Origin: Prevotella sp.
GTDB lineage: Bacteria > Bacteroidota > Bacteroidia > Bacteroidales > Bacteroidaceae
NCBI GenBank assembly: GCA_017428925.1
Contig: JAFRPY010000043.1
Coordinates: 1 to 64,000 of the forward strand
DNA: 64,000 nt
Reading direction: 5' to 3'
Part shown: one piece after another, positions 37,866 through 46,754 of the stretch
Numbering within the stretch: position 1 is the stretch's first letter
How the letters are laid out: each line of letters starts with the position of its first letter
Notes under the pieces: generated by a model
What the model was told of the DNA's origin: nothing
Databases searched by the model: none
The model's input: the letters and a program-made list of their open reading frames with translations, nothing else
Position numbers and translations under genes: made by a program

Positions 37866-38459
37866 TTATTTTATCCCATTCTTGCCAAGTGCGCCATAAA
37901 CAAACTTTGCTACAAGCGGTTTACTTGTCTCTGGCGTCATTCCGTGCCCTAAGCGTCCATAAATATATGGAACTTCAAGACCTTTAATACAATAATGTGT
38001 AATATCGGCAACAAGTTCTACACTGTCAATATCGAACTCACCACTTTCCTTACCCTCTGAATATACCTTACGGAACAGTTCTATTTCGTCTTCATCAAAA
38101 TTCTTGCGAACCTTCTCCACCATCCATATATTACGGAAGAAGGCTGCACGAAGATTACCATTACGCATCACTGTCTCCTTAATCATGTTCAAGTGGGTAT
38201 AAATCAGTTCTATCACTTTGTCCTGTGGACTGATTTTGCGAGCTGCCACCTCATCCATCTTGTCGGAAAGCCTTTCCAACTCACTTTCAATCACAGCATA
38301 ATAAACATCTTCCTTACTCTTGAAATAAGTGTAAAGCGTGCGCCGCCCCTTTCCTGAAAGAAGGGCGATGTCATTCATTGTTGTATTCTCGAAGCCGTTC
38401 TTAGCAAACAGCTGTCGGGCAACATCCACAAGTTTCTGTCTTGTTTTAGATATAGACAT
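37866..38459 (-). CDS. TetR/AcrR family transcriptional regulator
   Basis: This 197-residue protein has an N-terminal TetR helix-turn-helix (TTMNDIALLSGKGRRTLYTYFKSKEDVY) and a helical C-terminus. The start at 38459 is chosen because the promoter element (38498-38505) lies within the longer frame. A 9-bp inverted repeat overlaps that element, which suggests autorepression. Being just upstream of fabG, it may control lipid synthesis (inference). Confidence 0.85.
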   Translation of the reverse strand: MSISKTRQKLVDVARQLFAKNGFENTTMNDIALLSGKGRRTLYTYFKSKEDVYYAVIESELERLSDKMDEVAARKISPQDKVIELIYTHLNMIKETVMRNGNLRAAFFRNIWMVEKVRKNFDEDEIELFRKVYSEGKESGEFDIDSVELVADITHYCIKGLEVPYIYGRLGHGMTPETSKPLVAKFVYGALGKNGIK

Positions 38460-38472
38460 ATTCAACCTCCCG

Positions 38473-38502
38473 TTTTGCACATTAATGTTTACGTGTGCAA
38501 AA
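38473..38502. promoter_or_regulatory. Candidate TetR operator
   Basis: A perfect inverted repeat, TTTTGCACA (38473-38481) and TGTGCAAAA (38494-38502), has a 12-bp centre and overlaps the regulator gene's own -7 element. Confidence 0.6.
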
Positions 38503-38505
38503 TTA
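38498..38505 (-). promoter_or_regulatory. Promoter -7 element TAATTTTG (minus)
   Basis: TAnnTTTG match 39 bp before the TetR start, partly covered by the inverted repeat. Confidence 0.55.
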
Positions 38506-38639
38506 GACGTTTTATTTGAAAACGCCAAATAAAAAATGGAAAAGTAACAAATATTATACGTAAAAGAGAACATTTATAACCCAAAATAGAAAAATCACAC
38601 TGTATCTTTAGCTCAAGTTGCAATAAAAAACGGTTTTTA

Positions 38640-38671
38640 TTTGGTTTATTTAAAAAAAAGTAGTACCTTTG
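38640..38671 (+). promoter_or_regulatory. tRNA promoter
   Basis: TTTG (38640-38643), a 20-bp spacer and TACCTTTG (38664-38671): a textbook Bacteroidetes -33/-7 pair upstream of the tRNA. Confidence 0.75.
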
Positions 38672-38707
38672 CATCCGCAAATGAGCAATAGCTCATATAA
38701 AGAATAT

Positions 38708-38783
38708 CGCGGAGTGGAGCAGTTGGTAGCTCGCCAGGCTCATAACCTGGAGGTCGCATGTTCGAGTCCTGCCTCCGCAACCA
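38708..38783 (+). tRNA. Initiator-type tRNA-Met (CAU), with encoded CCA; probable phage attachment site
   Basis: A full 76-nt cloverleaf with anticodon CAT. The unpaired C1/A72 at the acceptor end marks it as initiator tRNA. Two features are unusual. The anticodon stem has A29:U41 instead of the initiator's third G:C pair, and the T stem has a U52/C62 mismatch (GCATG against CCTGC). An integrase gene follows directly, so the 3' half probably forms one prophage attachment site. Confidence 0.88.
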
Positions 38784-38793
38784 AGAAAACGAT

Positions 38794-38818
38794 AACCCTG
38801 TCTGTAAAGGCGGGGTTT
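38794..38818 (+). terminator. Possible tRNA terminator
   Basis: The short stem AACCC/GGGTT followed by T lies just after the tRNA and before the integrase gene. Confidence 0.45.
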
Positions 38819-38904
38819 CGTATTCTGAGAGGGAAACGCTCGGACAGTCTTCGGGCACATTATTAACAATTGCTGTTGACGAAAGTGGCAGCAATAAAAA
38901 AATA

Positions 38905-40071
38905 ATGGCACGCCAATTCCAAAATTCTCGCGCGGTAAATAATATGTTGTTGTTTACCCCACCTACCTTCCACAAGGGAAAGGAACCCTACATCTCTTTT
39001 TCTGCTTATGATCCCGCAACCGGAAGACGGAAGCGAAAGAAGTACATGCTCACCCGGTTTGCACCCGGACGCGAACGTGATTTTGCCGCTGCCCAAATCA
39101 CGGCCAACATCTACAACCGGCTGATCCAGGGCTGGAACCCGTGGACGGAGAATGATAATATCCGCGGACACGTTCCCATCACGGATGTACTTGACCGCTA
39201 CGAGAAATACATTAACCAGATGGAAAGGAAGGGTTCGCTGAAGCACAAGACATGGCTTGACTATTCATCGAGGCTGCGCATTCTAAAATACTACATGGAG
39301 ACTAATCGCATAGACATTACCTACTGCTATCAGCTGAACATCACCTTCTTCGTGGACTTCCTGGACTACGTGCTGCTGGACCGCGACGACACGGCGAGAA
39401 CCAGGAACAATCACCGCACATGGCTGTCAACTCTCTGCACGTGGCTCGTACAGCATTCGTACATGGCTGCCAATCCGATAGCAAACATTCCCATGCTGAG
39501 AGAAGACGAGAAATTCCGGCAGCCCCTCTCACCCACCGACCTGCATCTGCTGAAGGCGCATCTGGAGCGGACAAACAAGCATTATCTGCTGGCGGTTTAT
39601 TTCATGTACTATACCGCAATACGCCCTTCCGAACTGGTGCACTTGCGTATCAGGGACATTGACGTGAAATCACAGACCATCTATGTATATGGTGCGCACT
39701 CGAAAAACAGGAGGGGCGAGCCGGTCATCCTGAACGACAGGATCCTGAGGCTGATGATTGAACTGGAAACCTTCAGTCACCATGGTGGCTGTTTCATCTT
39801 CGGTCCCGGTTTTATGCCGGGTGAGCAGCAGGGTTATGCGGCCATGTTCCGGAACGAGTGGTTCCGGCTGAGGGAGCGCCTTGGTTTCCCGAAGAGTTAC
39901 CAGTTCTATTCGCTGAAGGACTCGGGGCTTCGTGACCTCGTGAAGGCCGAGGGTGCACAAGCTGCCCGCGACCAGGCACGCCACCGGGACGTAAGTACCA
40001 CGAACAAATACCTGCAGGGACGTGACAAGGTGCTCAATGAGGGAACCAAGCACTTCGAAGGAGAACTATAA
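38905..40071 (+). CDS. int: Tyrosine recombinase/phage integrase
   Basis: This 388-residue site-specific recombinase has an arm/core-binding N-terminal part (to about residue 200) and a catalytic domain with Arg240 (YYTAIRPSEL), His360 (QARHRDVSTT) and nucleophile Tyr369. The usual HxxR box is replaced by KDSG (338-341), as in a group of Bacteroidales phage integrases. The start at 38905 is preferred, since the longer frame would begin inside the tRNA. It faces the tail genes head-on. Confidence 0.9.
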   Translation: MARQFQNSRAVNNMLLFTPPTFHKGKEPYISFSAYDPATGRRKRKKYMLTRFAPGRERDFAAAQITANIYNRLIQGWNPWTENDNIRGHVPITDVLDRYEKYINQMERKGSLKHKTWLDYSSRLRILKYYMETNRIDITYCYQLNITFFVDFLDYVLLDRDDTARTRNNHRTWLSTLCTWLVQHSYMAANPIANIPMLREDEKFRQPLSPTDLHLLKAHLERTNKHYLLAVYFMYYTAIRPSELVHLRIRDIDVKSQTIYVYGAHSKNRRGEPVILNDRILRLMIELETFSHHGGCFIFGPGFMPGEQQGYAAMFRNEWFRLRERLGFPKSYQFYSLKDSGLRDLVKAEGAQAARDQARHRDVSTTNKYLQGRDKVLNEGTKHFEGEL

Positions 40072-40127
40072 TATTATAAATGTACGCGCGCGAAGGGGAT
40101 GGGCGAGTAATGCTGACGGGCAACACC

Positions 40128-41951
40128 CTACCCTATCTCGAAGAACTCTCCGCTCTTGATTCTCGACACCTCCCCACTGGCTACCTCTACTTCTATCTTT
40201 GAAGCCAGATAGCGCTTGTTGTTGAAACTGTAGATTTTCGTCGGATCCGGCAAACCGTCACAGAGGAACCTAATGTGATGTGAAAAGTTTCCGTTGATTG
40301 CATAATTGTTCTGGTGTAATTGCCCCAGATACGTAAAGCCGTTGCCCAGGCTGTTCAGCGAGAGCGACCATGCAGGCCCTTGCGGATAAAGCCAGCCATC
40401 CGTGTTGCATTCCGGCATACATATATATAATGGATATACCACCGGAGGAGCTTGTGTGACCTCATAATACATCCCGCACACAAAGAAGACTTCCATACGT
40501 TCGCTCTCACTGTCTTCGTGTTTGTCCAAGCCACCGCCTTCGAGTATATCCTGAATGGGTGAGTAGTCGTCGAGGTCGGCCTTGTCGTTGTCTGTCGAAG
40601 GCATAGTAACCCACCACTTCTTGTCTTCGTATGCCCATCCATTGTACCAAGTGCCATATCGCATTGGAGCCGGAACGATGTTCAGTTCGACGGTGTTGCC
40701 GGAATCAACGTCTCGTTTTAGTCTTGTAAAGCAGCCAGCCCATCTATACACGTAATTGCCTTCGGGTGAAACGCTTTGCTCTGCATCAGGAATTTCTTCC
40801 TCCTCGGCTACGTAATGAACGTAGAAGTATCCTCGAAAACAATGGTAAATGGTCTTCTCTGCGGTTGCCCTTGTTATGGTGCCTATTAACAGTCCTTCCG
40901 TAACCTCAGCCACATTGTCTACTTCCTGTACGTTATAGACATCGAACACCTCATCTGGAATATCTTCTATACCATACCTCTCTCCGCTGTCGCGCAGGTT
41001 GAACCTCAGGTTGGAAGACGCATAGTATTCCAGCCCGTCCTCATCGTATTCGCTGGTAAATTCATCCAGGCACTCATAGTTGACAGTGTCGTTTTGCCGG
41101 ACTGCATTGACTGGAACCACCCTGACCGTCTTGCTGCCTTCGTCGAAGATCAGCGACACGTTGAAGAACTTGCGGAACTCATCGAGGAAGGTTGATATTT
41201 TCCAGTGAGGCAGGGCCATTTTTATTTTCTCCGTACGCACTGCACTGGCAATGTATATTTTGTTCCATGGTTCGGTATCAATATAAGTCAGGTCAGCGGT
41301 ATATCCCATTCTCGCCACGACCTGTCTGAAGACATAAAGCAGGTTGGGCTGCACGGCAGTACGCTTTATCTGCATCGTTCCTATTGTACCGTTAATCTTC
41401 ATCCTATACACCATGTTGACACTTTCATCGGCTGATTCGTCAAAGATTGTGCAAAAACAATACTTTCCCACTTCGCCGACAAAACCCTTGGCAAGCATTT
41501 CCCTTTCAATGTTCGACTCATTTTCGTAGTCTGATCGAGGATAATCAAACACTTCATCGCAATTCATATTACGATGTCTTCCTTCAACTTCCGGATAGTC
41601 TATCTCATCAATATACTTGGTATCGTAATATTCAGAATATTTCACGCCATAATTACCGGCCACGAACTGGAGTTTTACCGCTGTTTCTGTGTAGGATGTC
41701 ACGTGTGCTTTCCCTTTCAACAACAGACGATTATCCACATAAATAAAACAGTCGTCGAAGGTCCGGTTTTTTTTCGACACGTCGAGGCGGTTGACAGGAC
41801 CGAACACCTTTAGGTTCTCCGGGTCGGAGAGCGGAAAACTAACATCCAGCGTGTAGTCGGTACCCGTCTTGATGAAAGGATTCTCCCTGGTTACCTTCAG
41901 CTGCTGGCTGTCGGTATAGACCTCATTATCATCTACAATGACTCTTATCAT
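40128..41951 (-). CDS. Phage distal tail/baseplate-like protein
   Basis: This 607-residue protein opens with MIRVIVDDNEVYTDSQQL and ends FNNKRYLASKIEVEV..GEFFEIG, the framework of a tail protein common in Bacteroidales prophages, often next to the tape measure. It probably forms the tail-tip or hub, but that is inferred from position and family. Its start overlaps the tape-measure stop by 4 bp. It is the last structural gene before the convergent integrase. Confidence 0.72.
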   Translation of the reverse strand: MIRVIVDDNEVYTDSQQLKVTRENPFIKTGTDYTLDVSFPLSDPENLKVFGPVNRLDVSKKNRTFDDCFIYVDNRLLLKGKAHVTSYTETAVKLQFVAGNYGVKYSEYYDTKYIDEIDYPEVEGRHRNMNCDEVFDYPRSDYENESNIEREMLAKGFVGEVGKYCFCTIFDESADESVNMVYRMKINGTIGTMQIKRTAVQPNLLYVFRQVVARMGYTADLTYIDTEPWNKIYIASAVRTEKIKMALPHWKISTFLDEFRKFFNVSLIFDEGSKTVRVVPVNAVRQNDTVNYECLDEFTSEYDEDGLEYYASSNLRFNLRDSGERYGIEDIPDEVFDVYNVQEVDNVAEVTEGLLIGTITRATAEKTIYHCFRGYFYVHYVAEEEEIPDAEQSVSPEGNYVYRWAGCFTRLKRDVDSGNTVELNIVPAPMRYGTWYNGWAYEDKKWWVTMPSTDNDKADLDDYSPIQDILEGGGLDKHEDSESERMEVFFVCGMYYEVTQAPPVVYPLYICMPECNTDGWLYPQGPAWSLSLNSLGNGFTYLGQLHQNNYAINGNFSHHIRFLCDGLPDPTKIYSFNNKRYLASKIEVEVASGEVSRIKSGEFFEIG

Positions 41952-44900
41952 GATCTTTTGCCAATTAATCGTTCATACTGTTTTATTTTCCGATAGGTTC
42001 CCTGTTCTCCGTCGATGATGGAATAGGCCGGGATGCCTTCATCCAGCCGGGCGTTCAAACGGTCGATACTATCACGCAACTCGGAATTGTCTGTCTGCAC
42101 GTTTACCGTAGGTGCGGATACGATTGTCTGGGGTACGCTACCCACTGCGCCCATGGAGCGTGACACGTCCTGAGCTGTCAGACTCCCTACTGTATTGTTG
42201 CGCTGCGCCTGATCAAGGAAGTTGAGAAACGGCAGGATAGCCGGGTTCTGCACAGCCTGATGGTTAGCCACAAACTCCCCTTCATGCACCACACCGGCCT
42301 CTTTCCTGTATCGCTTACCACCAGTGAAACCTCCTTCGTAGTAGCCTTCACTGGCAGCCTGTTCCTGGGCTTTCTTGGCTGTTGCCAACTGTATGGCGCC
42401 ACTGGCAGCAACCAGAGCTGTAAGCGGGATGGCCATCGGATAACCAGGACTTGCCCACAACCTTGCAATGCCCACCGCAGTGTCGGCTATAATCTGGAAC
42501 ACTTTCATTTGGAATTCCTTCTCGGCATACTTCTTCTTGATGGCATTTATCTCTTTCTGTCGTTTTTTCTCAAGCTTCGTCGTATCCTTGCCTGCCTTCT
42601 GCGCAGCTGCAATCTGCTTCTGGTATTTCGCCTCTACGGCATTGATTTCCTGCTGTTGCATAGCAGAGTAAAGGGAGGATAAGTCACCCATAAGCTGAGT
42701 GGCTTGCTGCATGAACATCTCTCGGATTTCCTGCCTACGGCTTTCGGCTTCCTGCTCCACCTCGGTCTTTCGCTGTTGATAGTCCTCATAGGAGAGCAGT
42801 CCCTGATCGAGCATAGCTTGTAAGAGTTGCAGCTGCTCGTTTGGATTGTCGGTAAGTTTAATACTTTTTTCGTAGGCTCCTCGCATCTGGTCAAAGAATT
42901 TCTTGCGGTCGTTTTCTGCCTGTTTTTCCGCTTCTTTTTGTTTAGCTAAGTGTTCTTTTTGTGCAGCCTCTTCTTCGCGGTTACGGCGGTTTGTCTCGCT
43001 GATAATCAAATCAAGCATCGAGTTCTGGGCATCAGTAGTATCCTGACCATACTGTTGCTGTAGGGCAATCTTATCCTTATAGTAGGTCATGTCGCTGGCC
43101 AACATCTGCTGCTGGTATTCCTTTTCGGTAATGACTTGGTAGGCAAACTGTTCCTTTAACAACGTGTTGCGGCGCTTGTGGGCAGCTTCGAGTTGTTTAA
43201 ATTCTTCTTCATATTTTGTATCCCCGGTGTTGACTGAAGAGGAACCGCCGCCACCTCCTTTTGGCGTAGCGGTTGGTGTTGGAGTGACTTGCGGAGTCGG
43301 TGTACCACCTGTAAGGATGTTGGTATAGGCTGTACCTACATCCTTATGCTGTTGCAAATACTTGTTGATTTCCTTCTCGCGCCCTACCTGAATATCGTAT
43401 TCCTTCTGGGCATTTTCCTCCGCCTTACGTTGGATTTGCAGTTCTATGCGTTTTTGTCGTCCGGCTTTCTGATAACGACTTAAAACAAACCGCTCACCAT
43501 TGTCCCCATATACGACCTCCTCTGTCGCATTGTATACTTCTGGCCTGCGTGCAATCTCAGCGTTTACGGCCCTTACGTTGTTTTTCTTCCGTTGTAACTT
43601 CTGCCAGGCATCAAATTTATCTCCCTGAATCTTCCGCATCTTGTCATAGAGCGCTTGTGCCATGGCAAGATCGTTCAATTTGTTGATATGTTTCTCAATG
43701 GCCGTAGCATTCTGCTCATGCAACACGCCTTCAGAAGTTAATGTGGCATGATAACCAGGAACGATTTTCTGTAAGGCTGCAATGGCGTTACGTCTTTCGT
43801 CCACAGTCTTTGAATTGTCGCGGATAATCCTGGTCAGTTCGCTGATTCTTGTCTTTTCCTGCAGAGTAGCCGAAGAGGCTTGCTTCTGCACATTCGCGAA
43901 ATCTTCCTTCACGGCTTTGGCTGTCTTGAAAGCCACCGTATTCTCTATAATCGCTTTCTTGTGGGCATCCCATGCCTTAACGGCTGCATAGACAGCCACG
44001 CCAACCCCCGTAAGAACAGTAATCAGAGCAACCCACGGATTGACGACGGCTGCAGCCCGCGCTGCCACGATGGCACGCCTGAAGGCTATAGTGGTCGTCG
44101 TAGTATTGGCGTATGCTATTTTCAGGGCAAGCACAGCACTGCGCAACAATCCTGTAGCAGCTGTCAAACCATTCTGAAGTGCAGTCATGGTTGTGTGATA
44201 GGCAGCAACAGTTTTTTGCCAGATATACAGAGACTTGTAGGCCAGCGTGAGGGCCGCTACTGACGTAGCCACCTCAAGAATAGCCTGACGATTTTCATAC
44301 AACCACTTTACTGCCTGAAGTGCTCCTATCTTCATCTCCGTAAAGACGGCGTCTGCATTTTCCTTTAAAGGAAGAAGGGATTTGCCAACCTCCAACTGTG
44401 TGTTCTTCAACCTTGTGGCAGCCTGTGCTGCTCTATCCATCGACGTTTCCATGTGTTCGCCAGCAGCAGCCATTTGCTTGTCAATGATGGCAGCTACGGC
44501 TCCGAAGAAATCACCGCTCTTCTTGGCTTCCTCGCTAATTTCCTTTGCCGACAATCCGAGGTTGTCCAGGATTTGTGGACTCTGACGGCCAAGACCGGTA
44601 ACTATTGAATTTACCAAATAGTCGATGCTCTCGCCTGTATCCTTTGCCTTCTGCTGAGCATAGGCCAAATATTTACCTAACTGGTCAATGGGTAAATTGA
44701 AGTCCTTGAACTTCACAGCCTGCTTCATTAACTCAATGTCGGTGACTGTTCCATGGGTAGCCTTGCGCAATTCATCGAGCAATCCCGGTTTATTGATACG
44801 GTCGAACGCGGCCTCAATGCCTTCAGCGGTCTTTGCTAATTCGGTGGATTCCACAACCATGCCCTTGATGCTGCGGATAAACTCCATGGCCACATCCTGG

Positions 44901-45376
44901 ATGTCATGGATAACCAAGGCAGAATAGTTGGCGAAAGTATTTTGAAGAAATGCTCCCAACTTAGACTGTCCTCCATTCGCAGCAGCTGCCTCCTCCTTAA
45001 CGCCGCGTATCTCAGCCTTCACTTTCTCTAACGTATCCTTCAAATCCTTATAATATTCGGTATTGCGCGGAACATTCTGCATCTCCTTGTTCAGCTCCTT
45101 CTGCGCTTTCTTGAGTTCGGCGAGCGTTGCTCCAGAAAGATTATCCAGCGTATGGACCACATTCTGAGATGCGGCTTTGTAGGACCGCATCTGCTTCTCC
45201 AGTACCGCTATCTCTTTGGCGTAGTTGGCAGCCATTTCTCCGTTACCATTCTTGGCTGCATCATCACGGAGCTTCCTGAACTCCTCCACCTTCTTGCTCA
45301 TCGCATCGAGCTGCTTTTTAGCCTCTTCCGCATTGAGCGTTACCTTGGTGATAAACTCGTCTATGTTTTTTGCCAT
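41948..45376 (-). CDS. Phage tail tape measure protein
   Basis: This 1142-residue protein has long coiled coils at both ends, two or three hydrophobic segments (residues about 360-470), a Gly/Pro/Thr-rich linker (TPTPTATPKGGGGGSS) and a C-terminal glycine-rich stretch. It sets tail length and helps inject DNA. A start-proximal paralogue is truncated at 45711-46364. A promoter element lies at 45402-45409. Confidence 0.85.
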   Translation of the reverse strand: MAKNIDEFITKVTLNAEEAKKQLDAMSKKVEEFRKLRDDAAKNGNGEMAANYAKEIAVLEKQMRSYKAASQNVVHTLDNLSGATLAELKKAQKELNKEMQNVPRNTEYYKDLKDTLEKVKAEIRGVKEEAAAANGGQSKLGAFLQNTFANYSALVIHDIQDVAMEFIRSIKGMVVESTELAKTAEGIEAAFDRINKPGLLDELRKATHGTVTDIELMKQAVKFKDFNLPIDQLGKYLAYAQQKAKDTGESIDYLVNSIVTGLGRQSPQILDNLGLSAKEISEEAKKSGDFFGAVAAIIDKQMAAAGEHMETSMDRAAQAATRLKNTQLEVGKSLLPLKENADAVFTEMKIGALQAVKWLYENRQAILEVATSVAALTLAYKSLYIWQKTVAAYHTTMTALQNGLTAATGLLRSAVLALKIAYANTTTTTIAFRRAIVAARAAAVVNPWVALITVLTGVGVAVYAAVKAWDAHKKAIIENTVAFKTAKAVKEDFANVQKQASSATLQEKTRISELTRIIRDNSKTVDERRNAIAALQKIVPGYHATLTSEGVLHEQNATAIEKHINKLNDLAMAQALYDKMRKIQGDKFDAWQKLQRKKNNVRAVNAEIARRPEVYNATEEVVYGDNGERFVLSRYQKAGRQKRIELQIQRKAEENAQKEYDIQVGREKEINKYLQQHKDVGTAYTNILTGGTPTPQVTPTPTATPKGGGGGSSSVNTGDTKYEEEFKQLEAAHKRRNTLLKEQFAYQVITEKEYQQQMLASDMTYYKDKIALQQQYGQDTTDAQNSMLDLIISETNRRNREEEAAQKEHLAKQKEAEKQAENDRKKFFDQMRGAYEKSIKLTDNPNEQLQLLQAMLDQGLLSYEDYQQRKTEVEQEAESRRQEIREMFMQQATQLMGDLSSLYSAMQQQEINAVEAKYQKQIAAAQKAGKDTTKLEKKRQKEINAIKKKYAEKEFQMKVFQIIADTAVGIARLWASPGYPMAIPLTALVAASGAIQLATAKKAQEQAASEGYYEGGFTGGKRYRKEAGVVHEGEFVANHQAVQNPAILPFLNFLDQAQRNNTVGSLTAQDVSRSMGAVGSVPQTIVSAPTVNVQTDNSELRDSIDRLNARLDEGIPAYSIIDGEQGTYRKIKQYERLIGKRS

Positions 45377-45401
45377 AAAAAAATACTTTTACGATTTCTC
45401 G

Positions 45402-45409
45402 CAAAAGTA
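45402..45409 (-). promoter_or_regulatory. Promoter -7 element TACTTTTG (minus)
   Basis: TAnnTTTG match 26 bp before the tape measure gene. Confidence 0.5.
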
Positions 45410-45438
45410 ATCCTTTTTATGTTTACCCAAAAATACGA

Positions 45439-45612
45439 TTAACTCCAATCTGGATAAGAACTGTACTTATCATCGATCCACCAGAAAATTCTCGAAAGAA
45501 AAGACTTCTTATGCTTCTTGCGCTTACCATAGCCATACTTCTTTTCGTCTTTGACCGCCATCACGATGCAGCCAAGAATCATCAAACCGAGTATGATAAA
45601 AAGCCATATCAT
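45439..45612 (-). CDS. Small membrane protein
   Basis: This 57-residue protein has one N-terminal transmembrane segment (MIWLFIILGLMILGCIVMAV) and a basic tail (KKYGYGKRKKHKKSF). The start at 45612 fits the promoter at 45636-45643. The function is unknown. It lies between two tape-measure-related genes. Confidence 0.65.
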   Translation of the reverse strand: MIWLFIILGLMILGCIVMAVKDEKKYGYGKRKKHKKSFLSRIFWWIDDKYSSYPDWS

Positions 45613-45635
45613 AACTAAATTCTTTTCTTCTGCTG

Positions 45636-45643
45636 CAAATATA
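45636..45643 (-). promoter_or_regulatory. Promoter -7 element TATATTTG (minus)
   Basis: TAnnTTTG match 24 bp before the small membrane protein gene. Confidence 0.6.
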
Positions 45644-45710
45644 GGAAATTTATATGATATTTGCAAGGAAAAACCCGATTATTTGGGAGGGGAATCCCTA
45701 ATTATTGCTG

Positions 45711-46364
45711 TCAGAGCGGGCTATTGGTCCTCGCTATACGGAAACCACTGCCCTGGATATTCATCATCTGCTGGATGAGACCTTCACGCACCTTGTTGAC
45801 GGTCAGTCCGGTGTATTTCCGAACGTCTGCCATCTCTTCCTCCATCTGAGCATAATCCTGGACCGATTTACGTATGGTCATCGTTATACCGGTAATAGCA
45901 CCTACTATCTGGGTAAATGCCCCCCAGTTCTTATTTAGGAATCCCATGAACCGTGACCACCCCGACTCGGCAGCCTTGGTCTCGCCCTTAATCTTCGCCA
46001 GCTCAGTGTTGGCATGTTTCAATGCTGCCGTCAGATCCTTCCACTGTTGACTTCCTCTCTCGACTTGCTCGCTATTGAGCAATGCGTTGATTTGTTTAAT
46101 GGTTTCCCTAAGTTCTTTGGGTTTTGCAGATGACATATTCCGGAGGGCGTCATTCACTCTCTTTGTTGCACTCTCCGTCAACTCCATTTCTTTTTTGAGT
46201 TTGTCTATCTCTTTCTGGACTCTCTTGTACTTCACGGAATCCTTGGTGAAACCTTCCTGTTGTTTCCGGAGGTTGTCGACCTTTTTCTGGAGTTCATCAA
46301 TCTTCTTTTTTGCCTCGTCGGAGTTAAGTTTGATGACAGTTGTATACTCTTCTTTATGTGCCAT
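45711..46364 (-). pseudogene. Truncated tape measure protein (N-terminal fragment)
   Basis: This 217-residue frame shares the opening plan of the complete tape measure: a short MAxK start, the EAKKKIDELQKKV coiled coil, TELAKIKGE, a hydrophobic segment and YAQMEEEMADVRKYTGLT, where tape measures normally continue for hundreds of residues. It then ends after an unrelated-looking GSGFRIARTNSPL. It has its own promoter at 46395-46402 and may be an intact short paralogue rather than debris. Confidence 0.65.
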
Positions 46365-46394
46365 AAAAAAAAACGGTATATTCACAATTATGAT

Positions 46395-46402
46395 GCAAAT
46401 AT
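46395..46402 (-). promoter_or_regulatory. Promoter -7 element TATATTTG (minus)
   Basis: TAnnTTTG match 31 bp before the short tape-measure-like gene. Confidence 0.55.
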
Positions 46403-46429
46403 ACCGCTTGTGGCTGTTTCACAAAAATA

Positions 46430-46672
46430 CTATGTTACTGACGCAATCCATACCACTATTGCAACAAGCAATATTATCAGGACTGCCGAAACAATATGCT
46501 CTTTCAATGTCATCGGGCCGAGCTGCTCCTTTATCTTCCTGAATTCTTCCTCAGTCAGAGACTCACTTGGCGACTGGGATATCTTACCGCCTACAGACTT
46601 AAGGCCTGCACCGATAAGCCAGCAAAGCATTCCCAATCCATAGATTGCCAATATGCACATCAAGATTTCCAT
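46430..46672 (-). CDS. Small two-helix membrane protein
   Basis: This 80-residue protein has transmembrane segments at both ends (MEILMCILAIYGLGMLCWLI and IVSAVLIILLVAIVVWI) and a charged middle. It could be a holin-like or superinfection-exclusion protein. Only the topology is visible. The start at 46672 agrees with the promoter at 46694-46701. Confidence 0.65.
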   Translation of the reverse strand: MEILMCILAIYGLGMLCWLIGAGLKSVGGKISQSPSESLTEEEFRKIKEQLGPMTLKEHIVSAVLIILLVAIVVWIASVT

Positions 46673-46693
46673 ACTCAATCCTTACTTTTGCTG

Positions 46694-46701
46694 CAAATAT
46701 A
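46694..46701 (-). promoter_or_regulatory. Promoter -7 element TATATTTG (minus)
   Basis: TAnnTTTG match 22 bp before the two-helix membrane protein gene. Confidence 0.55.
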
Positions 46702-46754
46702 GGTAAAATTTTTGATATCACCAAACAATTCAGCAAAAATCAAAGACCGAGAGA

